Shown here: positions 37,584 to 47,171 of the stretch, one piece after another
Layout: the number at the start of each line of letters is the position of its first letter
Position numbering within the stretch: position 1 is the stretch's first letter
DNA from: Flavobacteriaceae bacterium
GTDB taxonomy: Bacteria > Bacteroidota > Bacteroidia > Flavobacteriales > Flavobacteriaceae
Direction: 5' to 3'
Length of the DNA: 64,000 nucleotides
Assembly (NCBI GenBank): GCA_016649715.1
Contig: JAENXC010000002.1
Location: 224,650-288,649 of the forward strand
The notes under the pieces: generated by a model
Seen by the model: the letters and a program-made list of their open reading frames with translations, nothing else
The model's database searches: none
Told to the model about the DNA's origin: nothing
Translations under genes and position numbers: made by a program

Positions 37584-39590
37584 ATGAAACCTGAAACCAC
37601 TCCACATATCTTCTTCGATTATAACCGAAAAAATGTTGATGATGCCACTTTGCTGAAACTATACCGCGGAATGCTAAAACCGAGGATGATAGAAGAAAAA
37701 ATGCTCATTCTCCTCCGTCAGGGAAAAGTTTCAAAATGGTTCAGTGGAATAGGCCAAGAAGCCATTTCCGTTGGGATTACGGAAGTTTTGGACAAAGATG
37801 AATACATTTTGCCAATGCACAGAAACCTTGCCGTTTTTACCATGCGCGACATTCCACTATACAGATTGTTTTCGCAATGGCAGGGAAAAGCAAACGGTTT
37901 TACAAAAGGGCGCGACAGAAGTTTTCACTTCGGAACTCAGGAATTCCATATTATTGGGATGATTTCGCACTTAGGGCCACAATTTGGCGTGGCCGACGGC
38001 ATTGCTTTGGCAAACAAATTAAAAGGAAACAGTAAAATCTGTGCCGTTTTTACAGGCGAAGGCGGAACCAGCGAAGGCGATATTCACGAAGCGCTGAATG
38101 TTGCTTCGGTTTGGCAACTTCCGGTTCTTTTTTGTGTTGAAAACAACGGATACGGGCTTTCAACCCCCACCAACGAACAGTATAATTGTGAAAACATTGC
38201 AGACCGTGGCAAAGGCTACGGAATGGAAGCCCATATTATTGAAGGCAATGATATTTTGGAAGTTTACACCAAATTAAAAGATTTGGTTGAAAGCATGCGC
38301 GCGAATCCGCGGCCAGTTCTTTTGGAGTTCAAAACCTTCCGGATGCGCGGCCACGAAGAGGCGAGCGGCACAAAATATGTTCCCATTGAACTTATTGACG
38401 AATGGGGACTGCGCGACCCACTTCTAAATTTTGAAAGCTATTTACTTGCTGAAGGAATACTTTCCGAAGAAAAAATTCAGGAGTTCAGAAATGAATTCAA
38501 ACACGAAATAGATGAGAATCTCGATATCGCTTTTGCGGAACCAAAAATAGAATCTACTGAAGCTAATGAGTTAGATGATGTTTACAAAACATTTAATTAT
38601 CAAGAAGTTAAAGAAAATAAAGAAAAAGAAAATATCCGTTTGATTGACGCCATTTCACAGGGTTTGAAACAATCCATGGAGCGCCATGACAACCTTATTA
38701 TTATGGGTCAAGATGTGGCAGAATACGGCGGAGTTTTCAAAATAACGGAAGGATTTGTGGAACAATTCGGAAAAGACCGCGTGCGCAATACACCTATATG
38801 TGAATCTGCAATCGTTTCAACAGCAATGGGGCTTTCCATCAATGGTTTCAAGGCTGTGGTGGAAATGCAGTTTGCCGATTTTGTTACTTCGGGTTTCAAC
38901 CCAATAATAAATCATTTGGCCAAAAGCCATTACCGCTGGAACGAAAAAGCCGATGTTGTGGTGAGGATGCCTTGTGGAGCGGGAGTGGGAGCGGGACCAT
39001 TTCATAGTCAAACCAACGAAGCCTGGTTTACACATACACCTGGTTTAAAAGTGGTTTACCCAGCTTTTCCATATGATGCCAAAGGTTTATTGGCCACAAG
39101 TATTGAAGACCCAAACCCTGTACTGTTTTTTGAACACAAAGCATTGTACAGAAGTATCCGCCAGGACGTACCAACAGATTATTACACCCTTCCTTTTGGA
39201 AAAGCATCCCTTTTAAAAGAAGGGAAAGATGTTACTGTAATAACTTACGGTGCCGGCGTTCATTGGGCTTTGGAAACTTTGGAACAAAACCCCGAAATAA
39301 GTGCAGACTTGATTGATTTGCGAACATTAATTCCTTTAGATACTGAAGCAATTTACAATTCAGTGAAGAAAACCGGAAAGGTGATTATCCTTCAAGAAGA
39401 TTCTTTGTTTGGCGGGATAGCTTCAGATATTTCGGCGTTAATTATGGAGAATTGCTTTGAACATTTAGACGCTCCAGTTAAGCGAGTAGCAAGTTTGCAA
39501 ACGCCTATTCCTTTTACAGCAAATTTGGAATCTGCATATCTTCCTAAAGAAAAATTCAAAGAAATCCTATTGGATTTATTGAATTACTAA
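37584..39590 (+). CDS. Fused E1 alpha/beta branched-chain/2-oxoacid dehydrogenase
   Basis: Alpha: ISHLGPQFGVADGIALANKLKGNSKICAVFTGEGGTSEGDIHEALN; beta: MGQDVAEYGGVFKITEGF...FAAD-type QFADFVTSGFNPIINHLAKSHYRW...PCGAGVGAGPFHSQ. Confidence 0.95.
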   Translation: MKPETTPHIFFDYNRKNVDDATLLKLYRGMLKPRMIEEKMLILLRQGKVSKWFSGIGQEAISVGITEVLDKDEYILPMHRNLAVFTMRDIPLYRLFSQWQGKANGFTKGRDRSFHFGTQEFHIIGMISHLGPQFGVADGIALANKLKGNSKICAVFTGEGGTSEGDIHEALNVASVWQLPVLFCVENNGYGLSTPTNEQYNCENIADRGKGYGMEAHIIEGNDILEVYTKLKDLVESMRANPRPVLLEFKTFRMRGHEEASGTKYVPIELIDEWGLRDPLLNFESYLLAEGILSEEKIQEFRNEFKHEIDENLDIAFAEPKIESTEANELDDVYKTFNYQEVKENKEKENIRLIDAISQGLKQSMERHDNLIIMGQDVAEYGGVFKITEGFVEQFGKDRVRNTPICESAIVSTAMGLSINGFKAVVEMQFADFVTSGFNPIINHLAKSHYRWNEKADVVVRMPCGAGVGAGPFHSQTNEAWFTHTPGLKVVYPAFPYDAKGLLATSIEDPNPVLFFEHKALYRSIRQDVPTDYYTLPFGKASLLKEGKDVTVITYGAGVHWALETLEQNPEISADLIDLRTLIPLDTEAIYNSVKKTGKVIILQEDSLFGGIASDISALIMENCFEHLDAPVKRVASLQTPIPFTANLESAYLPKEKFKEILLDLLNY

Positions 39591-39687
39591 TTTTTTAACA
39601 TTCGTAGTTAAACTTAAGACAAAGCCAAACCAAACGTTTAATTTGTTGTTTACTTTAGTGCCATACTAATCATTAAACCACAAAATT

Positions 39688-39849
39688 ATGATACGTTGGA
39701 TCGTTATTTTTCTCGTCATTGCTATCATAGCAGCAATTTTCGGATTTGGAGGCATCGCAGCGGGTGCAACCGATATTGCAAAAATTATCTTTTACATCTT
39801 TATAGTGCTTTTAGTATTATCATTACTTTCAAGATTATTCAGAAGATAA
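39688..39849 (+). CDS. DUF1328-like small membrane protein (53 aa)
   Basis: [53 protein letters not shown]; manual translation. Confidence 0.85.
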   Translation: MIRWIVIFLVIAIIAAIFGFGGIAAGATDIAKIIFYIFIVLLVLSLLSRLFRR

Positions 39850-39893
39850 AAGACTTTACTAACCCTAATTTATTTAAACACAAACTATCACTT

Positions 39894-40376
39894 ATGAAAA
39901 AGATCATTATCATGGCCCTTATTGCGGTCACAGCATTATCCTGCGGCACTCCTAAAACAGTGCAGGAATCCCGAAAAGTTATTAAAGGATATTGGACCTT
40001 GGACAATGTAAACTACGGTTCATCAGGAAAATTTAACGTTACACTTTTCAACGACACCTCTGCGGAGTGTTTTGAAGGTAGTACTTGGCGTTTTATACCT
40101 AATAATAATACGGCGACTTACACAATTAGTAATGCCGATTGTCCAACGGGAGAACGAAATTTTATTTTCACTATTGTGGAAATAGATCCAGCTTCTGGGT
40201 TGTATGATTTTATAATCAAACCCACGAATGCAAAAGGAAAATCAGCAGACAACGCAGGTTTCAGAGTACACCTATCACAGCTTAATGAATCCTCTATGAG
40301 ATGGGAACAGTCTGTTAGTCTTGATGGAAAACCTTTTAAAATTAATATGAACTTTTCTAAAATAAACGAACAATAA
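39894..40376 (+). CDS. Lipocalin-like lipoprotein
   Basis: MKKIIIMALIAVTALSCGTPKTVQESRKVIKGYWTLDNVNYG; lipobox LSCG. The track start at 39696 overlaps the DUF1328 gene and is rejected. Confidence 0.8.
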   Translation: MKKIIIMALIAVTALSCGTPKTVQESRKVIKGYWTLDNVNYGSSGKFNVTLFNDTSAECFEGSTWRFIPNNNTATYTISNADCPTGERNFIFTIVEIDPASGLYDFIIKPTNAKGKSADNAGFRVHLSQLNESSMRWEQSVSLDGKPFKINMNFSKINEQ

Positions 40377-40378
40377 TT

Positions 40379-41086
40379 ATGAAGACATTTTTTAAACAAG
40401 CCACATTAGTCGCTTTAGCATTTACACTTATTTTAAGTCTTGGAAGCTGTGAAGCTACCAGAAATGCCAACAACAAACAAAAAGGAGCCGTGATTGGCGC
40501 TGCTAGTGGCGCAATCCTCGGAGCCATTATTGGAAACAATGTGGGCAAAGGAGGTAATGGCGAACTTGGAGCCGTGATTGGCGGTGTTGTTGGTGGTGGT
40601 GCCGGTGTACTTATCGGAGCCAAAATGGACAAACAGGCCCAAAAGATTGAACAAGAAATCCCCGGGGCTCAAGTAGTAAGAGTTGACGACGGTATTGTTG
40701 TAACTTTTGATGAAAACAGTGGTGTTCATTTTGATACCGCAAAATATAACATTAACGCCGACTCACAGGTCATTTTGGACAAACTTGCAAATGTTCTGAA
40801 AGAATATCCAGACACTAATGTTCTTGTTGTAGGTCATACCGATAGCGTAGGTTCTGATGAGATGAATATGACACTTTCTAGAAATAGAGCACAATCGGTT
40901 ACCAACTATTTTGTGCAAAACAAAGGTTTAAGTTCAGGTAGGTTTACAACTAACTGGTTTGGTGAAAGTGCTCCTGTGGCAGACAACAATACTGCTGAAG
41001 GTCGCGCAAAAAACCGCCGCGTAAACTTGGCTATCATGCCTAATGAAAAAATGAAGAATGAGGCACAACAGCAAGCTGGAGAATAG
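40379..41086 (+). CDS. OmpA family protein with glycine-zipper
   Basis: KGAVIGAASGAILGAIIGNNVGKGG...VLVVGHTDSVGSDEMNMTLSRNRAQSVTNYFV...GRAKNRRVNLAI. Confidence 0.95.
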   Translation: MKTFFKQATLVALAFTLILSLGSCEATRNANNKQKGAVIGAASGAILGAIIGNNVGKGGNGELGAVIGGVVGGGAGVLIGAKMDKQAQKIEQEIPGAQVVRVDDGIVVTFDENSGVHFDTAKYNINADSQVILDKLANVLKEYPDTNVLVVGHTDSVGSDEMNMTLSRNRAQSVTNYFVQNKGLSSGRFTTNWFGESAPVADNNTAEGRAKNRRVNLAIMPNEKMKNEAQQQAGE

Positions 41087-41110
41087 TTGAAAACTTAAAT
41101 TCAAAAAAAG

Positions 41111-41146
41111 AATCCCGTACCATTTTTGGGCGGGATTTTTTTTTTA
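41111..41146 (+). terminator. Rho-independent terminator after ompA-like gene
   Basis: AATCCCGTACCATTTTTGGGCGGGATTTTTTTTT. Confidence 0.75.
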
Positions 41147-41161
41147 GCTTTAAAACTAAAT

Positions 41162-42289
41162 ATGGCTTATAAAACTAAATGGGATATAATAATTATTGGT
41201 GGCGGCCTCGCAGGGCTTACAACGGCTTTGCGACTCGTCAACACTAATTGTAAGGTATGCTTGATTGAAAAAAACAAATTTCCCCACCACAAAGTTTGTG
41301 GCGAATATGTTAGCAACGAAGTTTTGCCCTATTTAAATTCCTTGGGGATCGACCCGTTCTCAATTGGAGCCAAAAAGATTTCAAAATTTGAAATAACCGA
41401 CGTCAAAGGTTTTCCTTTAAAAGCAAATTTACCGCTGGGCGGATTTGGTATTAGCCGCTATGCCTTTGACAATCTTTTGTTCGAAGCTTTAAAAGATAAA
41501 ATTGAAATTATTTTTGACACTGTTGAAAAAGTAACTTTTGATGAAAACCAATTTTTGGTCACAACCCAAAGAAAAGATGTTTTAAATGCGGATTTTGTTA
41601 TTGGGGCCTTCGGAAAACGGTCTAATATAGATTCTTTTCTGAACCGAAAGTTTATGCAGCAGCCTTCGCCGTGGCTCGCCGTAAAAGCGCATTATGAATA
41701 TGATTTTCCCGAAGATACCGTGGCATTGCACAACTTCAATGGCGGTTATTGCGGTTTGAGCAAAACCGAAACCAATGCTGTGAACGCTTGCTATCTGGCC
41801 ACTTTCAAATCATTTAAAAAATATGGGGATATTGAAACTTTTCAAAATAAGGAGCTTTCAAAAAATCCTTTTTTGGATACATTCTTCAAAAAAGCGAAAC
41901 CTATTTTCAAAAAACCATTGACCATCAGTCAAATTTCCTTTCAACGAAAAGATCCAGTTGAAAATCATATTTTTATGTTGGGGGACAGTGCTGGGAGCAT
42001 CCATCCGCTTTGCGGAAATGGAATGGCAATGGCAATTAGAAGTTCCCAGATCTTTTCAGAATTATTTCTGAAAGCTTTTCAGAATAAAGATTTTGACAGA
42101 ATCAAATTGGAAAAGGATTATTCAGAACAGTGGCAAAACGAATTTGGGGGAAGGTTGAGGAGCGGAAGATTTATCCAACGCGTTTTGATGAATCCGTTTG
42201 CCTCAAAAGTTGGGTTTTCATTAGCCAAAATAATTCCGCCATTGTTGCCAAAACTTATTGAGAAAACACACGGAAACCCAGCAAAATGA
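41162..42289 (+). CDS. FAD-dependent oxidoreductase (geranylgeranyl-reductase-like), PKS III locus
   Basis: WDIIIIGGGLAGLTTALRLVNTNCKVCLIEKNKFPHHKVCGEYVS...MLGDSAGSIHPLCGNGMAMAIRS. Confidence 0.9.
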   Translation: MAYKTKWDIIIIGGGLAGLTTALRLVNTNCKVCLIEKNKFPHHKVCGEYVSNEVLPYLNSLGIDPFSIGAKKISKFEITDVKGFPLKANLPLGGFGISRYAFDNLLFEALKDKIEIIFDTVEKVTFDENQFLVTTQRKDVLNADFVIGAFGKRSNIDSFLNRKFMQQPSPWLAVKAHYEYDFPEDTVALHNFNGGYCGLSKTETNAVNACYLATFKSFKKYGDIETFQNKELSKNPFLDTFFKKAKPIFKKPLTISQISFQRKDPVENHIFMLGDSAGSIHPLCGNGMAMAIRSSQIFSELFLKAFQNKDFDRIKLEKDYSEQWQNEFGGRLRSGRFIQRVLMNPFASKVGFSLAKIIPPLLPKLIEKTHGNPAK

Positions 42290-43005
42290 TACTATTCAAC
42301 GAAAAATATCGATCCGACCAATTAGAAATAATGGACGATTTGGATTTTCAGGGGGAAGAGATGAAAAATCTTTTGAAAGACCTAAAAGTAGTAAACAAAT
42401 GGCTGGGCGGGAATAATATTACAATCGATGGATTAAAAAAACTATTGAAAAATCATCAAAAAAACAAAAGCATTACCCTATTGGATATTGGCTGTGGCGA
42501 TGGCGAATTGCTTCGGAAATGCAGTGATTTCGGCATTAAAAACAATTTCAAATTTAAATGTATAGGATTGGATTTCAATGAAAATATTTTGAAAGTAGCG
42601 AAAACCAAAAGCAGGGATTATCCAAACATAACTTTTAAAAAAGTTGATGTTTTTTTGAATGAAGAATTGATTCCGAATTGCGATATTGCATTGTGTACCC
42701 TGTTTCTTCATCATTACAGCGATGAAAAAATTGAAGATTTATTGAATACTCTTATAAAAAGAACAAGAATAGGGGTGATAATCAATGATTTGCAGCGAAA
42801 CAGACAAGCATTTAACCTTTTCAAAATAGTGAGTAGATTGTTTCTGAAAACCGAAACCGCAAAACACGACGGATTGGTTTCCATAGCAAGAGGATTCAAA
42901 AAAAGCGAACTTAAAAGCATTTCAAATAAAATTCCAAATCAAAAAAGCTATATACATTGGCGTTGGGCATACCGATTTCAATGGATACTCAAAAAAGATT
43001 TATGA
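42286..43005 (+). CDS. SAM-dependent methyltransferase
   Basis: ITLLDIGCGDGELLRKCSDFG...CIGLDFNENILKVAK; overlaps both neighbours by ATGA. Confidence 0.9.
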   Translation: MILFNEKYRSDQLEIMDDLDFQGEEMKNLLKDLKVVNKWLGGNNITIDGLKKLLKNHQKNKSITLLDIGCGDGELLRKCSDFGIKNNFKFKCIGLDFNENILKVAKTKSRDYPNITFKKVDVFLNEELIPNCDIALCTLFLHHYSDEKIEDLLNTLIKRTRIGVIINDLQRNRQAFNLFKIVSRLFLKTETAKHDGLVSIARGFKKSELKSISNKIPNQKSYIHWRWAYRFQWILKKDL

Positions 43006-44054
43006 ACGTTAAAATAATCACAGTTGCTAAACAACTTCCCGCACACAGCAGAAACACTGCTGAGGTCATTCCATTTGTAAAACAATGGATGCAGGGGCAA
43101 GACAGCCGTTTTCAAAGAAAAGTGCTAAAAATCTTTGAAGGGGCGGCTGTGGACAAACGCTATTCCATTATGGACCCCATGGAGGTTTTTACAAATACAA
43201 GTTTTGAAGATCGCAATGATATTTACGTCCGTGAAATAACAAAACTGGGCAAACAATGTCTTGAAAAAGCGTTGGAAAAAGCAAGCTGGAAACCAACGGA
43301 CATAGATTTTATAATTACAGTGAGTTGCACGGGAATAATGATTCCTTCCGTGGACGCCTATTTGATAAACGAACTGAAAATGAAGCAGGACATCGTGCGC
43401 CTTCCCGTTACCGAAATGGGTTGTGCTGCCGGCATTTCGGGCATTATTTACGCCGACAATTTTTTAAAGGCAAACCCCGGAAAACGCGCTGCCGTAATTG
43501 CTTTGGAAGCTCCCACGGCCACTTTTCAATTGGAGGATTTTTCGATGGTGAACATTGTTAGTGCTGCAATTTTTGGCGATGGCGCGGCCTGTGTTTTGAT
43601 GTCTTCCAACGAAAAGGATACTGGCCCAGAAATTCTCGCCGAGGAAATGTACCATTTTTATGACGCGACAGATATGATGGGGTTCAAGCTTGTGAATACA
43701 GGGCTACAAATGATTCTCGACAAAAGTGTTCCAGAAAGAATCGCCGAACATTTTCCCGCGATTGTACATCCTTTTCTGAAAAAAAATAATTTGGATATAA
43801 AGGATATAGACCATCTCATTTTCCATCCAGGCGGAAGAAAAATTTTGGAAACTGTTGAAGATTTGTTCGGTAGTTTGGGCAAAAACATTGATGATACCAA
43901 AGAAGTTCTTAAATTGTACGGCAATATGAGCAGCGCCACCGTGCTGTATGTATTGGAACGCTTTATGGACCGAAAACCTGCGAGTGGGGACTTGGGACTG
44001 ATGCTCAGTTTTGGCCCCGGTTTTTCCGCACAGCAGATTCTGTTGAAATTTTAA
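43002..44054 (+). CDS. Type III polyketide synthase (chalcone/stilbene synthase family)
   Basis: Catalytic Cys in VTEMGCAAGISGI, His in HLIFHPGGRKILE, Asn in LYGNMSSATVLYVLERF; GFGPG-like SFGPGFSAQ. Confidence 0.95.
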   Translation: MNVKIITVAKQLPAHSRNTAEVIPFVKQWMQGQDSRFQRKVLKIFEGAAVDKRYSIMDPMEVFTNTSFEDRNDIYVREITKLGKQCLEKALEKASWKPTDIDFIITVSCTGIMIPSVDAYLINELKMKQDIVRLPVTEMGCAAGISGIIYADNFLKANPGKRAAVIALEAPTATFQLEDFSMVNIVSAAIFGDGAACVLMSSNEKDTGPEILAEEMYHFYDATDMMGFKLVNTGLQMILDKSVPERIAEHFPAIVHPFLKKNNLDIKDIDHLIFHPGGRKILETVEDLFGSLGKNIDDTKEVLKLYGNMSSATVLYVLERFMDRKPASGDLGLMLSFGPGFSAQQILLKF

Positions 44055-44060
44055 AATCCG

Positions 44061-44089
44061 CTCCCAAACCCTCCCCAAAGGGAAGGGCT
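44061..44089. repeat. Family C repeat (CTCCCAAACCCTCCCCAAAGGGAAGGGCT)
   Basis: C-run/G-run inverted repeat just after the PKS III stop. Confidence 0.7.
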
Positions 44090-44119
44090 TAAAAGGATGC
44101 TATTGAAAAGTATAAACTG

Positions 44120-44926
44120 ATGATTAAAAAATCACAAAATGATTTTCCCCCTTTGGGGGAATTAAAGGGGGACTGGGCAATAATTCTCGGTGGCAGTAGT
44201 GGCTTGGGCTTGGCCAGTGCAAAAAAACTCGCTTCGGAAGGGATGAATATTTGTGTTGTGCATCGGGACAGGAAAAGTAAACTGGCAAAGTTTGAAGAAG
44301 AAGTAAAAACAATGGAATCTTTTGGGATTACTGTAAAAACTTTCAACCAAGATGCTTTAAACAGTGAAGTTCGAAATGAAATCGTTAAGCAATTTCAAAA
44401 AAATAGCGTAAAACTTCTTTTGCACAGCATCGCAAAAGGGAGCTTGAAAAAAATGTACGGTGCCGAAAATGAAATTCTCTCAAAGCAGGATTTAGACATC
44501 ACTATTCACGCAATGGCAACGAGCTGGTATGAATGGACACAAGCGTTGGTGCAACAAGAAGTTTTCACAAAGAAAGCAAGAAACATTGCGTTTACAAGCG
44601 AAGGAAACAATAGGGTTTGGCCAGGTTACGGAGCGGTTTCTGCAGCCAAATCTGTACTCGAAGCCTTGATGCGAAATATGGCGGTGGAATTGGCTCCCTT
44701 GGAAATAACGACCAATTGCATTCAGGCGGGAACTACTGTGACACCTTCTTTTTTAGTAATTCCCGGCAGCGAAAAACTTGCGGAAATGGCCAAAATGCGA
44801 AATCCTTTTAACAGGCTCACAAAACCTGAAGATGTCGCAAATGTGGTGTATTTGCTCTGCAAAAAAGAAGCAGATTGGATAAATGGAACCATCCTGAAAG
44901 TGGATGGAGGTGAATGTCTGAGATGA
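44120..44926 (+). CDS. SDR-family (FabI/FabG-like) oxidoreductase
   Basis: WAIILGGSSGLGLASAKKLASEGM...YGAVSAAKSVLEALMRNMAVELAPLEITTNCIQAGTT. N-terminal FPPLGELKGDW is encoded by a family C repeat. Confidence 0.9.
   Translation: MIKKSQNDFPPLGELKGDWAIILGGSSGLGLASAKKLASEGMNICVVHRDRKSKLAKFEEEVKTMESFGITVKTFNQDALNSEVRNEIVKQFQKNSVKLLLHSIAKGSLKKMYGAENEILSKQDLDITIHAMATSWYEWTQALVQQEVFTKKARNIAFTSEGNNRVWPGYGAVSAAKSVLEALMRNMAVELAPLEITTNCIQAGTTVTPSFLVIPGSEKLAEMAKMRNPFNRLTKPEDVANVVYLLCKKEADWINGTILKVDGGECLR
44143..44173. repeat. Family C repeat inside the SDR 5' end (TTTTCCCCCTTTGGGGGAATTAAAGGGGGAC)
   Basis: In-frame, encodes FPPLGELKGD. Confidence 0.75.
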
Positions 44927-44956
44927 TTTGCGTTTGACAACTTTAGATATTAGATT

Positions 44957-45415
44957 TTGAAACATAACCAAATTCTTGATTTGCTGCCCTATTCCGAACC
45001 ATTTTTGTTCGTGGATGAAGTGCTTTCTGTTTCGGAAGAAAATATTACGGGCACTTATACTTTTAGTGAAGATGCATTTTTTTACAAAGGACATTTCAAA
45101 AACAATCCAGTAACGCCCGGAGTGATTTTAACGGAATGTATGGCCCAGATAGGGCTGGTATGTCTTGGTATTTATCTTTTAAACAAAGAGAATTTTTCGG
45201 TAAACGCAACATTTGCAATGAACAGCACCGAAATTGATTTTTACTTTCCTGTTTTTCCGGGAGAAAAAGTAATCGTCGTTTCAGAAAAAGTATATTTCAG
45301 GTTTAATAAATTGAAATGTAAAGTGAAAATGATGAACAGCAATGATGAAGTGGTAGCGAAAGGGATTATTAGTGGGATGATAAGCCCTCTAACCCCCAAA
45401 GGGGAAAAACATTAA
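44957..45415 (+). CDS. FabZ/FabA-like hotdog 3-hydroxyacyl-ACP dehydratase
   Basis: ILDLLPYSEPFLFVDEVL...FFYKGHFKNNPVTPGVILTECMAQ; C-terminal SPLTPKGEKH is encoded by a family C repeat. Confidence 0.9.
   Translation: MKHNQILDLLPYSEPFLFVDEVLSVSEENITGTYTFSEDAFFYKGHFKNNPVTPGVILTECMAQIGLVCLGIYLLNKENFSVNATFAMNSTEIDFYFPVFPGEKVIVVSEKVYFRFNKLKCKVKMMNSNDEVVAKGIISGMISPLTPKGEKH
45383..45407. repeat. Family C repeat at the dehydratase 3' end (AGCCCTCTAACCCCCAAAGGGGAAA)
   Basis: In-frame, encodes SPLTPKGE just before the stop. Confidence 0.75.
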
Positions 45416-45495
45416 GAAGAAGAAAAAGAGGAAAGAACAAAGAAAAAATGAAAACAACTAATATTTCCTAAACTCATAAACTTTTAAACACATAA

Positions 45496-46788
45496 TTGAA
45501 AAAGAGAGTCGTAATAACGGGATTGGGAGTGGTTGCGCCAAATGGGGTGGGTATTCCCGAATTTTCGGAAGCCATAAAAAAAGGCATTTCTGGAATCCGG
45601 TTTTTTCCGGAACTGCGCGAGCTTAAATTTTCTTGTCAATTAGGGGCAATGCCAACCATTTCAGAAGAAAAAAAACGGGAATATCTATCGGATCTCCAAC
45701 TTCGTAATTTCAATAGCAGCGGTATTTTATATGGTGTAATAGCAGGAATGGATGCATTGAAAGATGCAAAATTAGAGCCAGCGAAAAGTAATGAAGAACC
45801 CCTTTGGGATTTGGGAATAATCTTCGGAAGTGGCACCAGCGGGGTTGAAAAATTTCGCGAAGCCATTTACAAAATTGACGATAAGAACGTGCGCCGTTTG
45901 GGAAGCAATTCCGTGGCGCAAACCATGACGAGCGGCGTAAGTGCCTATCTGGGCGGGCTTATAGGTGCCGGAAATATGGTTACCGCCAATTCATCGGCCT
46001 GTGCAACTGGAACCGAAGCACTTTTGATGGGTTATGAACACATAGCCAACGGAAAGGCTACCTACATGCTCTGTGGCAGCACCAGCGATTCCGGACCTTA
46101 CATTTGGGGCGGTTTTGACGCGATGAAAGTTACGACCTATAAGTACAACGACTGTCCAGAAAAAGTGGCAGGCCCGATGAGTGCAGATGTCAGCGGTTTT
46201 GTGCCCGGCAGTGGGGCAGGGGCATATTTGTTGGAATCTTATGAAAATGCCAAAAAACGTGGAGCAATCATTTACGCAGAAATTTTGGGCGGAGCCATAA
46301 ACAACGGTGGCCAAAGGGGAGGAGGCAGTATGACTGCACCCAACAGCCAAGCAATTCAAAAATGTATAAAAGATGCCTTGAAAGACGCAAACATTTCTGC
46401 TTCGGAAATTGATTATATAAACGGACATTTAACGGCCACCATCAAAGACCCGGACGAGATTGAAAACTGGAGCATTGCCCTCAACAGAAAAGGGGCTGAT
46501 TTTCCGTATATAAATTCATTGAAAGGAATGGTGGGCCATTGTTTGGCGGCCAGCGGAAGTATTGAGATTGTTTCAGCGATACTTCAGCTTCACGAAGGTT
46601 TTGTTTTTCCGAATGTGAACTGTGAAAAATTGCACCCAAAAATCGTATCTTTGATTTCTTCGGACCTGCCTGCCGGCAAGGCAGGAAAGATTTCAACCAA
46701 ACTCCTAAAGAAACCACTGAAAACAATTGCAAAAGCCAGTTTTGGTTTTGGAGATGTGAATGCATGTGTTATCTTTAAAAAAAATTAA
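45496..46788 (+). CDS. Beta-ketoacyl-ACP synthase (divergent KAS II-like)
   Basis: RVVITGLGVVAPNGVG...ANSSACATGTEALLMGYE (active Cys), YINGHLTATIKDPDEIENW (divergent HGTST), LKGMVGHCLAASGSIE. Confidence 0.93.
   Translation: MKKRVVITGLGVVAPNGVGIPEFSEAIKKGISGIRFFPELRELKFSCQLGAMPTISEEKKREYLSDLQLRNFNSSGILYGVIAGMDALKDAKLEPAKSNEEPLWDLGIIFGSGTSGVEKFREAIYKIDDKNVRRLGSNSVAQTMTSGVSAYLGGLIGAGNMVTANSSACATGTEALLMGYEHIANGKATYMLCGSTSDSGPYIWGGFDAMKVTTYKYNDCPEKVAGPMSADVSGFVPGSGAGAYLLESYENAKKRGAIIYAEILGGAINNGGQRGGGSMTAPNSQAIQKCIKDALKDANISASEIDYINGHLTATIKDPDEIENWSIALNRKGADFPYINSLKGMVGHCLAASGSIEIVSAILQLHEGFVFPNVNCEKLHPKIVSLISSDLPAGKAGKISTKLLKKPLKTIAKASFGFGDVNACVIFKKN
46665..46685. repeat. Family A palindromic repeat inside the KS gene (CCTGCCTGCCGGCAAGGCAGG)
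   Basis: In-frame, encodes DLPAGKAGK. Confidence 0.9.
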
Positions 46789-46791
46789 AAC

Positions 46792-47043
46792 ATGACTTCG
46801 GAAGAAATTTTCGCACTTCTTGAACCTATTATTAAAACCTATTTACCCGAGGATGTTTCGGCAAAGGAAATAAACCGCAATAGCGATTTGACCCGCGAGC
46901 TAAACATAAATTCCGCCCATCTTGTGGATATTGTTTTGGACATTGAGGACGTTTTCAAAATTGAGTTCAAAAATGAGGACATGGAAAAACTCCGGAATGT
47001 GAACGACGCTATCTTGCTAATTCAGCAAAAGATTTCTTCTTAA
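46792..47043 (+). CDS. Acyl carrier protein
   Basis: ELNINSAHLVDIVLDIEDVFKIEFKNEDMEKLRNVNDAILLI; Ser-attachment motif is NSAHL rather than DSL. Confidence 0.88.
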   Translation: MTSEEIFALLEPIIKTYLPEDVSAKEINRNSDLTRELNINSAHLVDIVLDIEDVFKIEFKNEDMEKLRNVNDAILLIQQKISS

Positions 47044-47171
47044 TAATTGCATTTAACCACTTTCTTATAGCATTGTTATTTCCTAATTATAAGCCCGTTA
47101 AAGTGAGTTAAAAGTATTGGCTTCAGATTTTATATAAATTAATTTTAATGGAATTTTTAATCTGACAAACC

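Noticed and set aside
39696-40376. 226-aa ORF start given in the track
   Set aside because: Its N-terminal half overlaps the DUF1328-like gene in another frame; the lipoprotein start MKKIIIMALIAVTALSCG at 39894 is better supported.
41162-47043. Claiming a specific product for the PKS III locus (e.g. a flexirubin or dialkylresorcinol)
   Set aside because: The hallmark genes of those pathways are not present here; the product cannot be inferred from sequence alone.
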